Shown: positions 8,536 through 17,077 of the stretch, in pieces
Numbering within the stretch: the first letter of the stretch is position 1
Layout of the letters: every line of letters begins with the position of its first letter
Made by a program: the position numbers and the translations under genes
The notes under the pieces: generated by a model
The model's database searches: none
Told to the model about the DNA's origin: nothing
Seen by the model: only the letters and a program-made list of their open reading frames with translations
Assembly: GCF_009933135.1 (NCBI RefSeq)
Contig: NZ_MAEH01000017.1
Coordinates: 62,001-126,000, forward strand
Length of the DNA: 64,000 bases
DNA from: Candidatus Enterococcus leclercqii
Lineage (GTDB): Bacteria > Bacillota > Bacilli > Lactobacillales > Enterococcaceae
Reading direction: 5' to 3'

Positions 8536-8866
8536 AGGAATATGACCTAAGTCATTTCCAAGTGTTAAACAACGGATGTTTAACCATAATTAATAAAAAG
8601 TATCCGGATGAGGAAAATTTGTGACCCTCTTGATGTCTTTGTCCGAAAAGAGAACATACCCATACGTGTCAAGCGAAGGGAATGAAGCTGACTTCCTTTG
8701 CTGAAACCAAGGAAAGTCTGTGTTTGAAATTTTTAGCAATGAAAAGCCGATGATCTTCCACTGATTTTAATGGAAGATCGTCGGCTTTTGGGGTCTCACG
8801 TTTGGTCCTGTTCGCTTCAGAGGACGGTAACTCAACTATTGCCACATTCCCTTTTCCTACAGCTCC
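8536..8866 (+). repeat. Dispersed 3' element, copy 1
   Basis: About 330 bp that closely match 33191-33530, including AAGTGYTAAACAACGG near the start, an internal stem at 8687-8720 (GACTT/AAGTC), and a hairpin at 8742-8789 followed by GGGGTCTCACGTTTGGT. Similarity continues past the hairpin through CTCAACTATTG. It begins about 140 bp after birA, in the same orientation, and ends just before a convergent gene, so its hairpin may stop transcription from both sides. It contains no convincing ORF. Confidence 0.8.
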
Positions 8867-8919
8867 GTTTATGACTATACCGGAGAAGTGCCTTCAAACT
8901 GGCGCTTTTTCTTTAAGGA

Positions 8920-9348
8920 TTACTTGTTCTTCTTACCATTCTTCAATCCACGATACCAGACAAACGCCACTAATAGTGCAGCTGCGGCAAGTTCACCTTG
9001 ATAAAACAGTAGCGGCCTCTGTTGATAGGCCGCCCAGTTAAAAGCAATTAGGCTCAATAAAACAGCGCAAGGAAGTGCCAGAACAATGACCTGCCACCAG
9101 CTGATCCGGATGACTGAGCCGCCTTTTCGCCCAATACCGACAGCTTTTGACCAACCATTTTTGCCATAATAACAAAATCGTTCCCCCACGATTAACACTG
9201 TTGCTCCTTTAAAAAAGACAAAAAGCAACAGCTGAATAAAGCCGTCTGTCGAAAACCCATTATCCCCCAGCGCAAAAATTAGAAACAGTACTTCAGGAAA
9301 CAACACCGGAAGCAATATCAGCGAATTTACCTCAACCTCTTTTTTCAT
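8920..9348 (-). CDS. Membrane protein of unknown function
   Basis: A 142-residue protein with about four hydrophobic segments (near residues 8-28, 36-55, 85-105 and 113-130) and a Lys/Asn-rich C-terminus. AAGGAGGGG lies 4-5 nt before the ATG. It follows the GH18 gene on the same strand after a terminator-bearing repeat, so it is probably transcribed separately. I do not recognise the family. Confidence 0.6.
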   Translation of the reverse strand: MKKEVEVNSLILLPVLFPEVLFLIFALGDNGFSTDGFIQLLLFVFFKGATVLIVGERFCYYGKNGWSKAVGIGRKGGSVIRISWWQVIVLALPCAVLLSLIAFNWAAYQQRPLLFYQGELAAAALLVAFVWYRGLKNGKKNK

Positions 9349-9533
9349 CTGCCCCTCCTTAGCCTATCGGATTTTGACATTTTTCAGCGACTGAATATCG
9401 TCTCTATCATACGTCCACCACGCCCAATAAGCAATCGCTTACATAAAAAATAAAACACTTGGCATACCTTATACAAATCCAGGCTTTTTTCGATTATTGA
9501 CTACTACTTGCTAGCATCACTAACCGGAATCCG

Positions 9534-9660
9534 CAAAAAACAAGCCACTTCCGTAAAAAAACAGAAGTGACTTGTTTTTAGACGCAGGCTCACGTTGGTT
9601 TCACAGACTAGCCAGCATGCTCTCACATCATGTCTTAAACAGCCAACTGCTTCATTTCCC
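9534..9660 (-). repeat. Dispersed 3' element, copy 4 (shorter, minus strand)
   Basis: Read on the minus strand, this segment after the GH18 stop codon contains the element's internal stem (9585-9616, GGCT/AGCC) followed by GAAACCAACGTGAGCCTG, which aligns with GAAACCAAGGAAAGTCTG of copy 1. A terminator hairpin follows at 9534-9580, almost the same as that of copy 3 (AACAAGTCACTTC...GAAGTGGCTTGT), ending in TTTTTT. The 5' part of the longer copies is missing or replaced. It probably terminates the GH18 transcript. Confidence 0.65.
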
Positions 9661-9664
9661 ACAC

Positions 9665-11215
9665 TTACTTTTGCTTCAAAATCTTTTTGATTTCCTGTTG
9701 TGACAGTGCTCGCCACGGAATCAAGTCATCGTCAACCCCGGAACGTTCAGGATTTTCATTTTGGTTCCACCACTTGGATTCATAAGCTATGCCATTGTAC
9801 ATAATACGTTTGCCGCTGTCATAGACTTCTTCTGGGTTCCATTCCGGGTAGGTACCAGGAGGTAAGGTCGCCAGTTTCACCGGTTTTTCTCCTTCTAATA
9901 CCGGTCCTACCAGCTCCCAAGGAATTTCACTTTCTTGCAATACCGGACTGTCGGGCGCATCTCCTTTGGTCCACCACTTGGCACGATAGACATTGTGCCG
10001 CCAGACAACTTTGGTATCCTTCAAATAGGATTTTGTTTCTTGCCAGATTTCATATGGCGATGTCTTAGGGTCATCGGCTGCGTCTGACTCGCCTTCTTTA
10101 ACATCAGAAACCGTTTTTCCTTTGGCGCTCGCTGCGATATCCCCATCCATGCCCTCACGTAGAGCGGCTGCAAACGCTTGGCCATCTTGCTTAACTCCGC
10201 TGGCATGATTGGACACGACACCGGTATTGACATTGTTTTTATTCGAGGATAAGTCCCGATTGGCTGACCACATGGATACACGGCCCAAGCCGACTTCCAC
10301 TGCAAATTCGTTCAACACTGCTGCATCTTCTAATGTGAAGAGTTCTTGTGAAATATCATTTTGCCCAATCATTGGAGTCGCCCCCAATTTCTGCCAAACC
10401 GCCCCATCACTCAAATGAATATCCGCTTCTCGATACAAGATTTTCAACTGCCGGTGGGTCTGCTTCAATGCATCAATGGCGTTTTCTGCCATTGATTTTT
10501 TATCGTCCCGCGCCTGACCGAAATTCATGGTCATCAGATTAACTCCCGCCAGATCAACACCGGCAGCCAGCATTTCCGCCACTGTATCGGTGCCGTCTTT
10601 GGTCAAACCTTGGGGAATCACTGGTAAAGTCAGCCAAACTGCCAACTGATTTTTGTTGTCTTTTTGAAGCTTAGCAATCGCTTCTGCTCGCCGCTTGCCA
10701 GCTTCACGATCCGTCAAACCGTCATTTTCCAAATCCAGATCAATGGTGCTCAGCTGATAGGCATCGATCACCTGCTGGTAAGCGGCGGCCAGATCATCGG
10801 CGTTGTCATAGACCAGTGCCAATTCGTCGTTGAGCAATCCACCAAAGGAAACAATCACATCTTTGCCATTTTGCCGCAAGCGGGCAATTCGCCGATCCAA
10901 ATCCAAATCCTCAGAGGCTTGTTTTAAAGAATACGCATTGCCCCAACTGGCTTCTTTAGTATTTGATTTGGCAACAACAAAGCTCAAAACCACATTGTCC
11001 TCATATTGCTCAAACTGATATTGGGGGGTCAAGGTGGCATCCACGTAGGAAGCAAACCACGGCTTGCGATCGGAAGCTTCTTTTTTCCCTGGTGCGAGCT
11101 CGGCCGCCATATCGGCCCCATATGTTCGAAGGCCAAAAACCCCTGCCACTAAGATTGCCAGAACCAGCAGGAAGCGGGGCACTGACAAGCGGCGTTTTTT
11201 ATTTTTCAAGATCAT
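9665..11215 (-). CDS. Membrane-anchored GH18 family glycosidase with two chitin-binding modules
   Basis: A 516-residue protein. The hydrophobic stretch at residues 12-32 is a signal peptide or anchor. The central TIM-barrel region has the GH18 core IDLDLEND near residue 158, matching the DxDxE end of the DxxDxDxE catalytic motif (the first Asp is replaced by Ser). Two C-terminal CBM5/12-like modules carry the aromatic signatures AKWW (about 413) and SKWW (about 482). The fold suggests hydrolysis or binding of beta-1,4-GlcNAc polymers such as chitin or peptidoglycan-like glycans. ATG at 11213-11215 is chosen because GAGGAG lies 10 nt upstream. It follows the GT2 synthase gene, with an intervening terminator that may set their ratio. 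Confidence 0.82.
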   Translation of the reverse strand: MILKNKKRRLSVPRFLLVLAILVAGVFGLRTYGADMAAELAPGKKEASDRKPWFASYVDATLTPQYQFEQYEDNVVLSFVVAKSNTKEASWGNAYSLKQASEDLDLDRRIARLRQNGKDVIVSFGGLLNDELALVYDNADDLAAAYQQVIDAYQLSTIDLDLENDGLTDREAGKRRAEAIAKLQKDNKNQLAVWLTLPVIPQGLTKDGTDTVAEMLAAGVDLAGVNLMTMNFGQARDDKKSMAENAIDALKQTHRQLKILYREADIHLSDGAVWQKLGATPMIGQNDISQELFTLEDAAVLNEFAVEVGLGRVSMWSANRDLSSNKNNVNTGVVSNHASGVKQDGQAFAAALREGMDGDIAASAKGKTVSDVKEGESDAADDPKTSPYEIWQETKSYLKDTKVVWRHNVYRAKWWTKGDAPDSPVLQESEIPWELVGPVLEGEKPVKLATLPPGTYPEWNPEEVYDSGKRIMYNGIAYESKWWNQNENPERSGVDDDLIPWRALSQQEIKKILKQK

Positions 11216-11293
11216 CTGATTATCTCTCCTCGATTCACCGCAAAACACGCTTCGACTGAAACGGCCGCGGCCTCTTTTGTTATCCAGTCAGAC

Positions 11294-11346
11294 AAAAAAT
11301 CGACTCTCCTGCCAACAAGCCCTTGACTGCTTTAATCAGGAGAGTC
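11294..11346 (-). terminator. Intercistronic terminator or attenuator between the GT2 and GH18 genes
   Basis: GACTCTCCT (11302-11310) and AGGAGAGTC (11338-11346) form a perfect stem with T6 following on the minus strand. It lies between the GT2 stop and the GH18 start, so it either separates the units or lets only part of the transcripts through. Confidence 0.7.
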
Positions 11347-11359
11347 TCAACTGCTTAAA

Positions 11360-13630
11360 TCAACGCTGCCCTTGTTCTTCTGTTTCGGTATCTAACGCCG
11401 CAGACAGCGACACTTTCAACGGCACTTCCCCTTGTGTGTCACCGTAATAAAGGACTGTTTGCCAATCCAGACCTTCCCCTTCACTTTCTTGTGCGCCGTT
11501 ATCTTTAGGTGAGACTTCTACAAACAGCCATGTATAAAAGTTGTGCACCAGATCTACCAGTAAGTCTTTGACACCGACAAAAGCCAGCAGCGCCCAGGCA
11601 CAAGTGATGGCATTAAAGGCGGCGAAGGCTGCATTTTGCCAGTTGTTGACTGAAAGCGATCGCCAAATAGTGAAAAGAGAAAAACCGATGATGACCAACG
11701 GCGCCCATAGATACAGACTTTGACAGGCGGTCCGGTCATTGACTTTTGGTGTTCGGGCAAAAGGAATCTTCTCCCCAGTCAGATATTGTTGCAAACTCTT
11801 GATGACACCGGCTGTATTGACTGCTAACAGCAACAAGTTAAAGCCATAAATTCGGAAAATATCTTTGCGCTTGTAACGACAATACCGTAAATCCGACGCC
11901 ATTGCTGTAAAATACGGCAGTGCCGCGCAGACGATGTAGACACTCAACAAACGATCGTCAAAAGGATAGGCCAACAAAAAGATTAATCCGAAGCTGGCCC
12001 AAGCAATGGAGGTCATGTAGTTCATTCGTAAAAAGATTTCCATCAGTTTCAATGGTTCGCCTTGTCTCCGGCGTTCTTTCATCGTTGCAAACAGCTTCGG
12101 CAAGATCAATAAACCGCCATTGGCCCAGCGACGACGCTGAATCACCAGAGAACCGAAGTCTGGCGGCGTAGCACTGTAACTGAGTCTTTCCGGGTAATTC
12201 ACCAACTGCCAGCTGTGCTTTTCCAAATCCACGGAGGACTCAGTATCTTCAATGACAGTCCGGTCTTGGATAAAGCGACGGATTTCAAAACCATTTACAG
12301 ACTCTGTTTCAGCGATATCTGCCAAGGCTCTCTTGCGGATCACTGCGTTGGCCCCTACCCAAAAAGTCGCGCCATAGTAAGTAGTTCCTTGATGCAAGAT
12401 ATGCTGGATGTCGGTGGTGGCACCGGCAATCCGCTCAATTCGTGACGGACATCCTCGGAAAGAAGAATAAGGTGTCTGAGTCACGGCAACTTGTTCATTA
12501 CCCGGCTGTTGCAGGAGATAAACCAGTCGCAGGCAGTATTCCCGTAACAACACTGAATCAGCATCCAACGTCAGCAGAAATTCACTGTCGGGAATCTCCA
12601 GATCAGCTGGCTGATCCGCTGCCACTGCTACCAGCACTTTCCCCACAGCTGTGTGCTCGATGCGATAGCGTCCACCCATCAGATCGATATAGGAGTTCAA
12701 ATTCATCGCTTTATTGGCTTCATGGGACAAGGATACGTATTCTTTTCGTTGGAAATAATCGGCCTTGGCGGTAAACAGCCAAACCAGACGCGCGTACATG
12801 GCACTGACTTTTTTAATCGGCAGTCCACTACCGGCAGCAGCTGCTTGTTTCAAAGCTTGTGCCTGCAAACCCAGCTCTTTTGCCAGCTCTCGCAAGACTT
12901 GATCTGCAAAAAACGCATCTACGTGGTCCTCTTGCGGCTCATCATCTGCCAATTGCAAGAGCCAGTCACGCCCATAGCGATATTCCTGAGTTAACAATCT
13001 CAGATCAGCGGATGACACTGTCGTCCCCTTGTTTTCTTTAGCCAAAAACGCAGCCTGAGCCGCTGTAAAGCGCGCACGCGGTTCCTCCAAAAGTGCCATC
13101 AGCTCTCGTGGCAAAGCTTGCGTAGCTGCCAACTTGGCCGCCGCTTCAGGAGTAGTGGGATTCGGTTTGTCATCCAGCAGCAACTGAACTGTAATCTGCG
13201 GATATTCCTGCAGCATCGCCGACAGCATCGTCTTGCGTATCACCCCGACTTCTTCATCATAGGAAGGTACCAACACGGTAATAGCGGACTTTTCTTCAGC
13301 AAAATGTTCTTCCAACAACTCTCTGGGAACCCGTTTGTGCTCTTTAAAACGAATCAATGCGCCATTTCGTGAAACTAGATAAACAAATGCCGAAAAACAC
13401 AATAATGTCATAATGACGATATACAAAGCTGCCTCCACCACTTGTTGAAAGCTGCCGTTTCCCCGAGTCCACTGGTCAAAAATCGTGGACGCCACATACA
13501 GTAGCCAAAAAAGGACTGTCATGATGATAAAGATCCGGTTCATGGTGATTTTGAACGTTGAAGCCTTTTCGTGCTGCATCGGAAGCGGCGTCACGTCTTT
13601 CTCGGTATTGAATTGTCTCTTTACTGCCAT
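11360..13630 (-). CDS. Processive GT2 glycosyltransferase (cellulose/chitin/hyaluronan synthase-like)
   Basis: A 756-residue membrane protein. Two N-terminal membrane segments (about 31-50 and 66-88) precede a family 2 glycosyltransferase domain with VLVPSYDEEVGV, a DxD-type LTLDADS near 355, the ED of VIEDTESS as candidate base, and the processive-synthase Q(R/x)xRW motif as QRRRW near 498. Four or five membrane helices follow. A polar insertion of roughly 170 residues (about 140-310) splits the early GT2 core, more than in typical BcsA/NodC-like enzymes. It probably polymerises a beta-linked sugar and extrudes it; the GH18 neighbour hints at GlcNAc units. AGGAG lies 9 nt before the ATG. Confidence 0.85.
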   Translation of the reverse strand: MAVKRQFNTEKDVTPLPMQHEKASTFKITMNRIFIIMTVLFWLLYVASTIFDQWTRGNGSFQQVVEAALYIVIMTLLCFSAFVYLVSRNGALIRFKEHKRVPRELLEEHFAEEKSAITVLVPSYDEEVGVIRKTMLSAMLQEYPQITVQLLLDDKPNPTTPEAAAKLAATQALPRELMALLEEPRARFTAAQAAFLAKENKGTTVSSADLRLLTQEYRYGRDWLLQLADDEPQEDHVDAFFADQVLRELAKELGLQAQALKQAAAAGSGLPIKKVSAMYARLVWLFTAKADYFQRKEYVSLSHEANKAMNLNSYIDLMGGRYRIEHTAVGKVLVAVAADQPADLEIPDSEFLLTLDADSVLLREYCLRLVYLLQQPGNEQVAVTQTPYSSFRGCPSRIERIAGATTDIQHILHQGTTYYGATFWVGANAVIRKRALADIAETESVNGFEIRRFIQDRTVIEDTESSVDLEKHSWQLVNYPERLSYSATPPDFGSLVIQRRRWANGGLLILPKLFATMKERRRQGEPLKLMEIFLRMNYMTSIAWASFGLIFLLAYPFDDRLLSVYIVCAALPYFTAMASDLRYCRYKRKDIFRIYGFNLLLLAVNTAGVIKSLQQYLTGEKIPFARTPKVNDRTACQSLYLWAPLVIIGFSLFTIWRSLSVNNWQNAAFAAFNAITCAWALLAFVGVKDLLVDLVHNFYTWLFVEVSPKDNGAQESEGEGLDWQTVLYYGDTQGEVPLKVSLSAALDTETEEQGQR

Positions 13631-14217
13631 TGCACTCTCTCCTACCCCTGAATCTTATTTGCCGATTCCCCAACCGGACTTTGATACCACTCAATTTTTT
13701 ATACGAAAAAGCCGGATTTCCCCAATGACTTTCAGCTTAAAACACGAGCGCTCCTTAGATAGCGAAAAACGTTGTTTTAAGCTTATTGATATCCATCCTT
13801 TTTCTTAAAAAAAGCAAAAATATACACAAACATTTAATTTATTTTATATTTATGTTACGGGAAATTATATGCAAATTCAGAATAACGGTCAATAGTTATT
13901 CATTTTTATGATTAAAAAACGAATTTTTTGATTTTTTTATCGAAACTTTACTTTTCTAAAAAGCGCTTACTTATCTTTACTCCACCATTTTACGCCTTCA
14001 TTTTACCGGGGTTTTCTATCTCATTTTTCGCCATTAAAAGACCGCTGTTATCGAACATTCCGATAATTTATCGACTCTAACAGTTATTTTTTAATCTAAA
14101 TTCATAAAATATTTTCAAAAAACCTATGAATTTTAACTATTTCGCGATGCTGAATTTTCGCTTTTCCTACATTAAAAAAATCGCAGCTCGCTGCTGTCTC
14201 AACTCGCTTTAAGACAG
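13631..14217 (-). other. AT-rich leader/promoter region of the GT2 gene
   Basis: Nearly 600 bp of strongly AT-rich DNA with no plausible gene. It contains a perfect 11-bp inverted repeat, AGCTTAAAACA (13734-13744) with TGTTTTAAGCT (13773-13783), about 105-155 bp upstream of the GT2 start, with nested CGCT/AGCG. Near 14062 a CGATAATTTATCG palindrome is present. These may be regulatory; no family is recognised. Confidence 0.4.
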
Positions 14218-14266
14218 TCAAAAACCCCTCCAAGATTCGGCCGTCGTAACAGCTCTTGAAGGGGTT
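14218..14266 (-). terminator. Terminator of the dmkA-like gene
   Basis: ACCCCTCCAAGA pairs with TCTTGAAGGGGT (about 14224-14266) around a 19-nt loop; on the minus strand GGTTTTTG follows. It closes the dmkA-like transcript. Confidence 0.75.
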
Positions 14267-14413
14267 CGCAATATTTTTTATCTAGAATTTTTAACAAGTA
14301 GACACTATGACTATCGCATTGCTTATCACGGAAAGGGTGTCGGCAACCCGCTTTTCAAAAGCTTGTGCTCAGTGGAACAGCGGGCAGCATGATCTGCTTT
14401 TCTAATAGCTGTC

Positions 14414-15373
14414 TCACAGAAACCATTGCCACAACAAGCTCAGCAATAAACCCAAAGCATAGCTGCTGTTGAACAGTACCATATTTTTCAAAGAGTAGAC
14501 AAAACTGTGGGGTGCCGGTAATTCTTGGCGGTGATTAGCAAGATTTTGCCGAATTTTTGGCAGTGTCAGCCAAGTGATTAGGATTGGCCACTGGTAGATG
14601 CCCACGACTAATCCCAGCAAAATAATCCCGTAGCACGCGTACACCAGCCCGCCAAACAGCTTGATTCCTTGTTCTCGTCCCAAGTAATAAACCAGCGTAT
14701 AGCGATGGTTTTTGATGTCTGTCTCCAAGTCCCGCAGATTATTGGCCAGCATGATATCAGCAATGGTAAATACCATTGGTAGAGAAGCTACAAAGACCGC
14801 CACCAGCTGCCACAAGTTGCCGGTTAAAGCAAAGCCGCCATCACCTAAAAGATCCAGCGTCAAATAAAAGGGACGCAAATCATAGGTATTGATGTAGACC
14901 ACCATGGCAAAGATGCCTAAGCCCATCGTAAAACCGCTAAAGATTTCTCCCAAAGGCATTCGAGACAGTGGAATCGGTCCTGCCGTATAAAAAACGCCAA
15001 TAAAACAGCAGACCAAGCCCATCAGCAATAACAGCCAGCCCGTTTGAAAGCTGAGGTAGCCTCCGATTAAAGCTGCAATCACCAGCATACCGATAATTAG
15101 CCAAGAGACATGACGAACATTTAATTTCTCTACCCCGATAACATTTTCCGTTTCACGATAGGTTTCAGACTTGGCTTTACGATAGTCCATGAAATTATTG
15201 ATTGCTGTGGTGGTCATGTCGAAGATTAACATCCCCACAAAAAAGATTAATGTCAGCCCCCAATGAACCTGTCCAAAATAGCTCAAAGAAAATAAAACAC
15301 CTATGATGAAGGGAAACAAGCTGGCAATTTTCGTGCGAATTTCCACCAATTCCCAAAATGCAGATAATGACAT
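14414..15373 (-). CDS. UbiA-type prenyltransferase, demethylmenaquinone synthesis (DmkA/MenA-like)
   Basis: A 319-residue polytopic protein with the two Asp-rich motifs of UbiA prenyltransferases: NNFMDYRKAKSE near residues 59-70 and DIMLANNLRDLETD near 205. It is expected to attach a polyprenyl chain to 1,4-dihydroxy-2-naphthoate, giving demethylmenaquinone in the membrane. Its position beside apbE, FMN lipoproteins, ndh2, eetAB and a polyprenyl synthase fits DmkA of the Listeria EET locus rather than a stand-alone menA. AAAGGA lies 9 nt before the ATG. About eight or nine membrane segments are visible. The aromatic substrate is inferred from context. Confidence 0.85.
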   Translation of the reverse strand: MSLSAFWELVEIRTKIASLFPFIIGVLFSLSYFGQVHWGLTLIFFVGMLIFDMTTTAINNFMDYRKAKSETYRETENVIGVEKLNVRHVSWLIIGMLVIAALIGGYLSFQTGWLLLLMGLVCCFIGVFYTAGPIPLSRMPLGEIFSGFTMGLGIFAMVVYINTYDLRPFYLTLDLLGDGGFALTGNLWQLVAVFVASLPMVFTIADIMLANNLRDLETDIKNHRYTLVYYLGREQGIKLFGGLVYACYGIILLGLVVGIYQWPILITWLTLPKIRQNLANHRQELPAPHSFVYSLKNMVLFNSSYALGLLLSLLWQWFL

Positions 15374-15600
15374 GCAAAACGTCCTTTCTTTCGGTCAACA
15401 GCTATTCAAACCCGCTGAATCCCAGTCTATTTAAAAGGGCAGCACCGAAAGCCGGCCTGCCCCATCACGCTTGTGTTTACAACAAAAATTTCTCGACAGT
15501 TAGCCAAAATGCTCTACCAGATTGCCAAACTGACAGGCGGCCCGGATACCATGAGCCTTTTTTCACTTAAGGCAACTCTTTTTCGCGGCTTAAGCTGGAC

Positions 15601-16701
15601 TCAATCTTTGTCCGTCAATTTCGAGCGGTCCCCCATGGTGTAGCCGGAGTCTTCCCCGATGACGAAATTGCCTTCCAAACCTTTAGTGATGTATACTTTG
15701 TCATCTTTACTAACAAAGATTGCTTGTGTGCCGTCATCCATGGCTTCCACAAATTCCAGTCCCTTTTTGGTTCCCATTGCAAACACCGAGGTAGACAACG
15801 CGTCGCCGTCGATGGATTTATTGGTAACGATGGAAACACCGGCAATGTCATTGTCAAAAGGATAGCCGGTTTTCGAATTGAACAGGTGATGATACTTCAC
15901 TCCGTCAACTTCTAGGAAGCGTTCGTAGATTCCGGAAGTCACGACGGTTTTATTGGTCTCTTTGATCGTCCCTACGACAGTCCCGCGAGATTGATTCGGA
16001 TCTTGAATGCCGATATTCCATGGCTGTTTCTCTCCCCGGAAGCTGTGACCTACGACAAAGACATTCCCCCCCAAATCCACTACAGCAGTCGTCACACCAT
16101 TTGCTTTTAATACTTTGACAGCTTCATCAGTGATATATCCTTTGGCGATGGCTCCCAGGTCGATAATCATATCTTTATCTTCCAAAAAGACGGTTTTTTT
16201 CTTATCATCGAATTTTACTTTTTTGTAATCAATGTGTTTCAGCGCTTCATCAATTTCCGACTGCGCCGGTTTTCTGGCGTCATCAAAACCAATCCGCCAC
16301 AACTGGGTAACTGCTCCGATGGTCATATTGAATGCTTCATTGGTTTCTTGGCTGTATTTATAAGCCGTCTTCAACAACGAGTAAATATCATCGGACACTT
16401 TCACTGGTTCCACGCCGGCCTTGGCATTGATAGCATCAATTTCAGAGCCCTTTTGGTTGATGGTAATTTTATCCGCCAGCTCTTGAATCCGTTCAAACGC
16501 CGGTTTCATGGCTGCTTCCTTGCCGTCATCATAGATTCTGATTCGTACATACGTCCCCATCAGGAATTTTTCCTGATAATAAGGTTCCTCTCGCATTTTC
16601 ACTGTTTCTTCTTTGGTACCGGTACTACAGCCGGTTGCCACCAAAAGAAGCAAGAGCGCCATCATCAGCCCACCGAGCCATTGTTTTTTGTTTCTTCTCA
16701 T
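15601..16701 (-). CDS. apbE: FAD:protein FMN transferase, lipoprotein (ApbE/FmnB)
   Basis: A 366-residue lipoprotein with a signal peptide ending in lipobox VATGC. The ApbE motifs are present: MGTYVRIRIY, DLGAIAKGYITDEA, VDLGGNVFVVG, HHLFNSKTGYPFDND near 270 and DALSTSVFAMG near 298. ApbE enzymes move FMN from FAD to a Thr in (S/T)GAT motifs of exported proteins. Two such substrates with two motifs each are encoded immediately upstream, so this should be their flavinyl transferase (FmnB in Listeria). ATG at 16699-16701 is chosen with AGAGGA 6 nt upstream; the 20 codons of open frame before it have no signal. The dmkA-like gene follows on the same strand. Confidence 0.92.
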   Translation of the reverse strand: MRRNKKQWLGGLMMALLLLLVATGCSTGTKEETVKMREEPYYQEKFLMGTYVRIRIYDDGKEAAMKPAFERIQELADKITINQKGSEIDAINAKAGVEPVKVSDDIYSLLKTAYKYSQETNEAFNMTIGAVTQLWRIGFDDARKPAQSEIDEALKHIDYKKVKFDDKKKTVFLEDKDMIIDLGAIAKGYITDEAVKVLKANGVTTAVVDLGGNVFVVGHSFRGEKQPWNIGIQDPNQSRGTVVGTIKETNKTVVTSGIYERFLEVDGVKYHHLFNSKTGYPFDNDIAGVSIVTNKSIDGDALSTSVFAMGTKKGLEFVEAMDDGTQAIFVSKDDKVYITKGLEGNFVIGEDSGYTMGDRSKLTDKD

Positions 16702-17004
16702 GCAGATCCTCTTTTCTGTATAAACAGCAGTTCCTAAACAACTGCCTTTGTTCACCGCCAATTGCAGCTACTTTCCTTCGTGTCTTATTCGTGGTTTTTA
16801 CCATTTTCAAAGACTCCCTTAAACTACTGGCGACCGTTGTTATCATAGCATGGATTGCCGCTTTTTTGGTACGATTACTGCTTTTTTTGACAGTTTCTAA
16901 ACAAAATCCCAGTCTGAGAAAACAGCGACCCCTTCTGCTTGTCCTCTCTTCTATCATTTTTGTTAAACCATTGCTTCTGGCCGTTAGCTTTTTTGCAAAA
17001 AAAA

Positions 17005-17038
17005 TGCAAAACGCCTTTGTCGCTGAGGACAAAGGCGT
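17005..17038 (-). terminator. Terminator of the first FMN-lipoprotein gene
   Basis: ACGCCTTTGTC (17011-17021) and GACAAAGGCGT (17028-17038) form a perfect 11-bp stem with a 6-nt loop, followed on the minus strand by T-rich sequence. It implies that apbE, whose start lies 300 bp further on, has its own promoter. I see no gene in 16702-17077. Confidence 0.85.
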
Positions 17039-17077
17039 GATTGCAGAACACTATTTCAATGAGTGATTGACTCGCGC

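Noticed and set aside
16635-17066. 143-codon plus-strand ORF with hydrophobic segments in the apbE upstream gap
   Set aside because: It overlaps the apbE start and the terminator stem, has no ribosome binding site, and the hydrophobic look comes from T-rich DNA.
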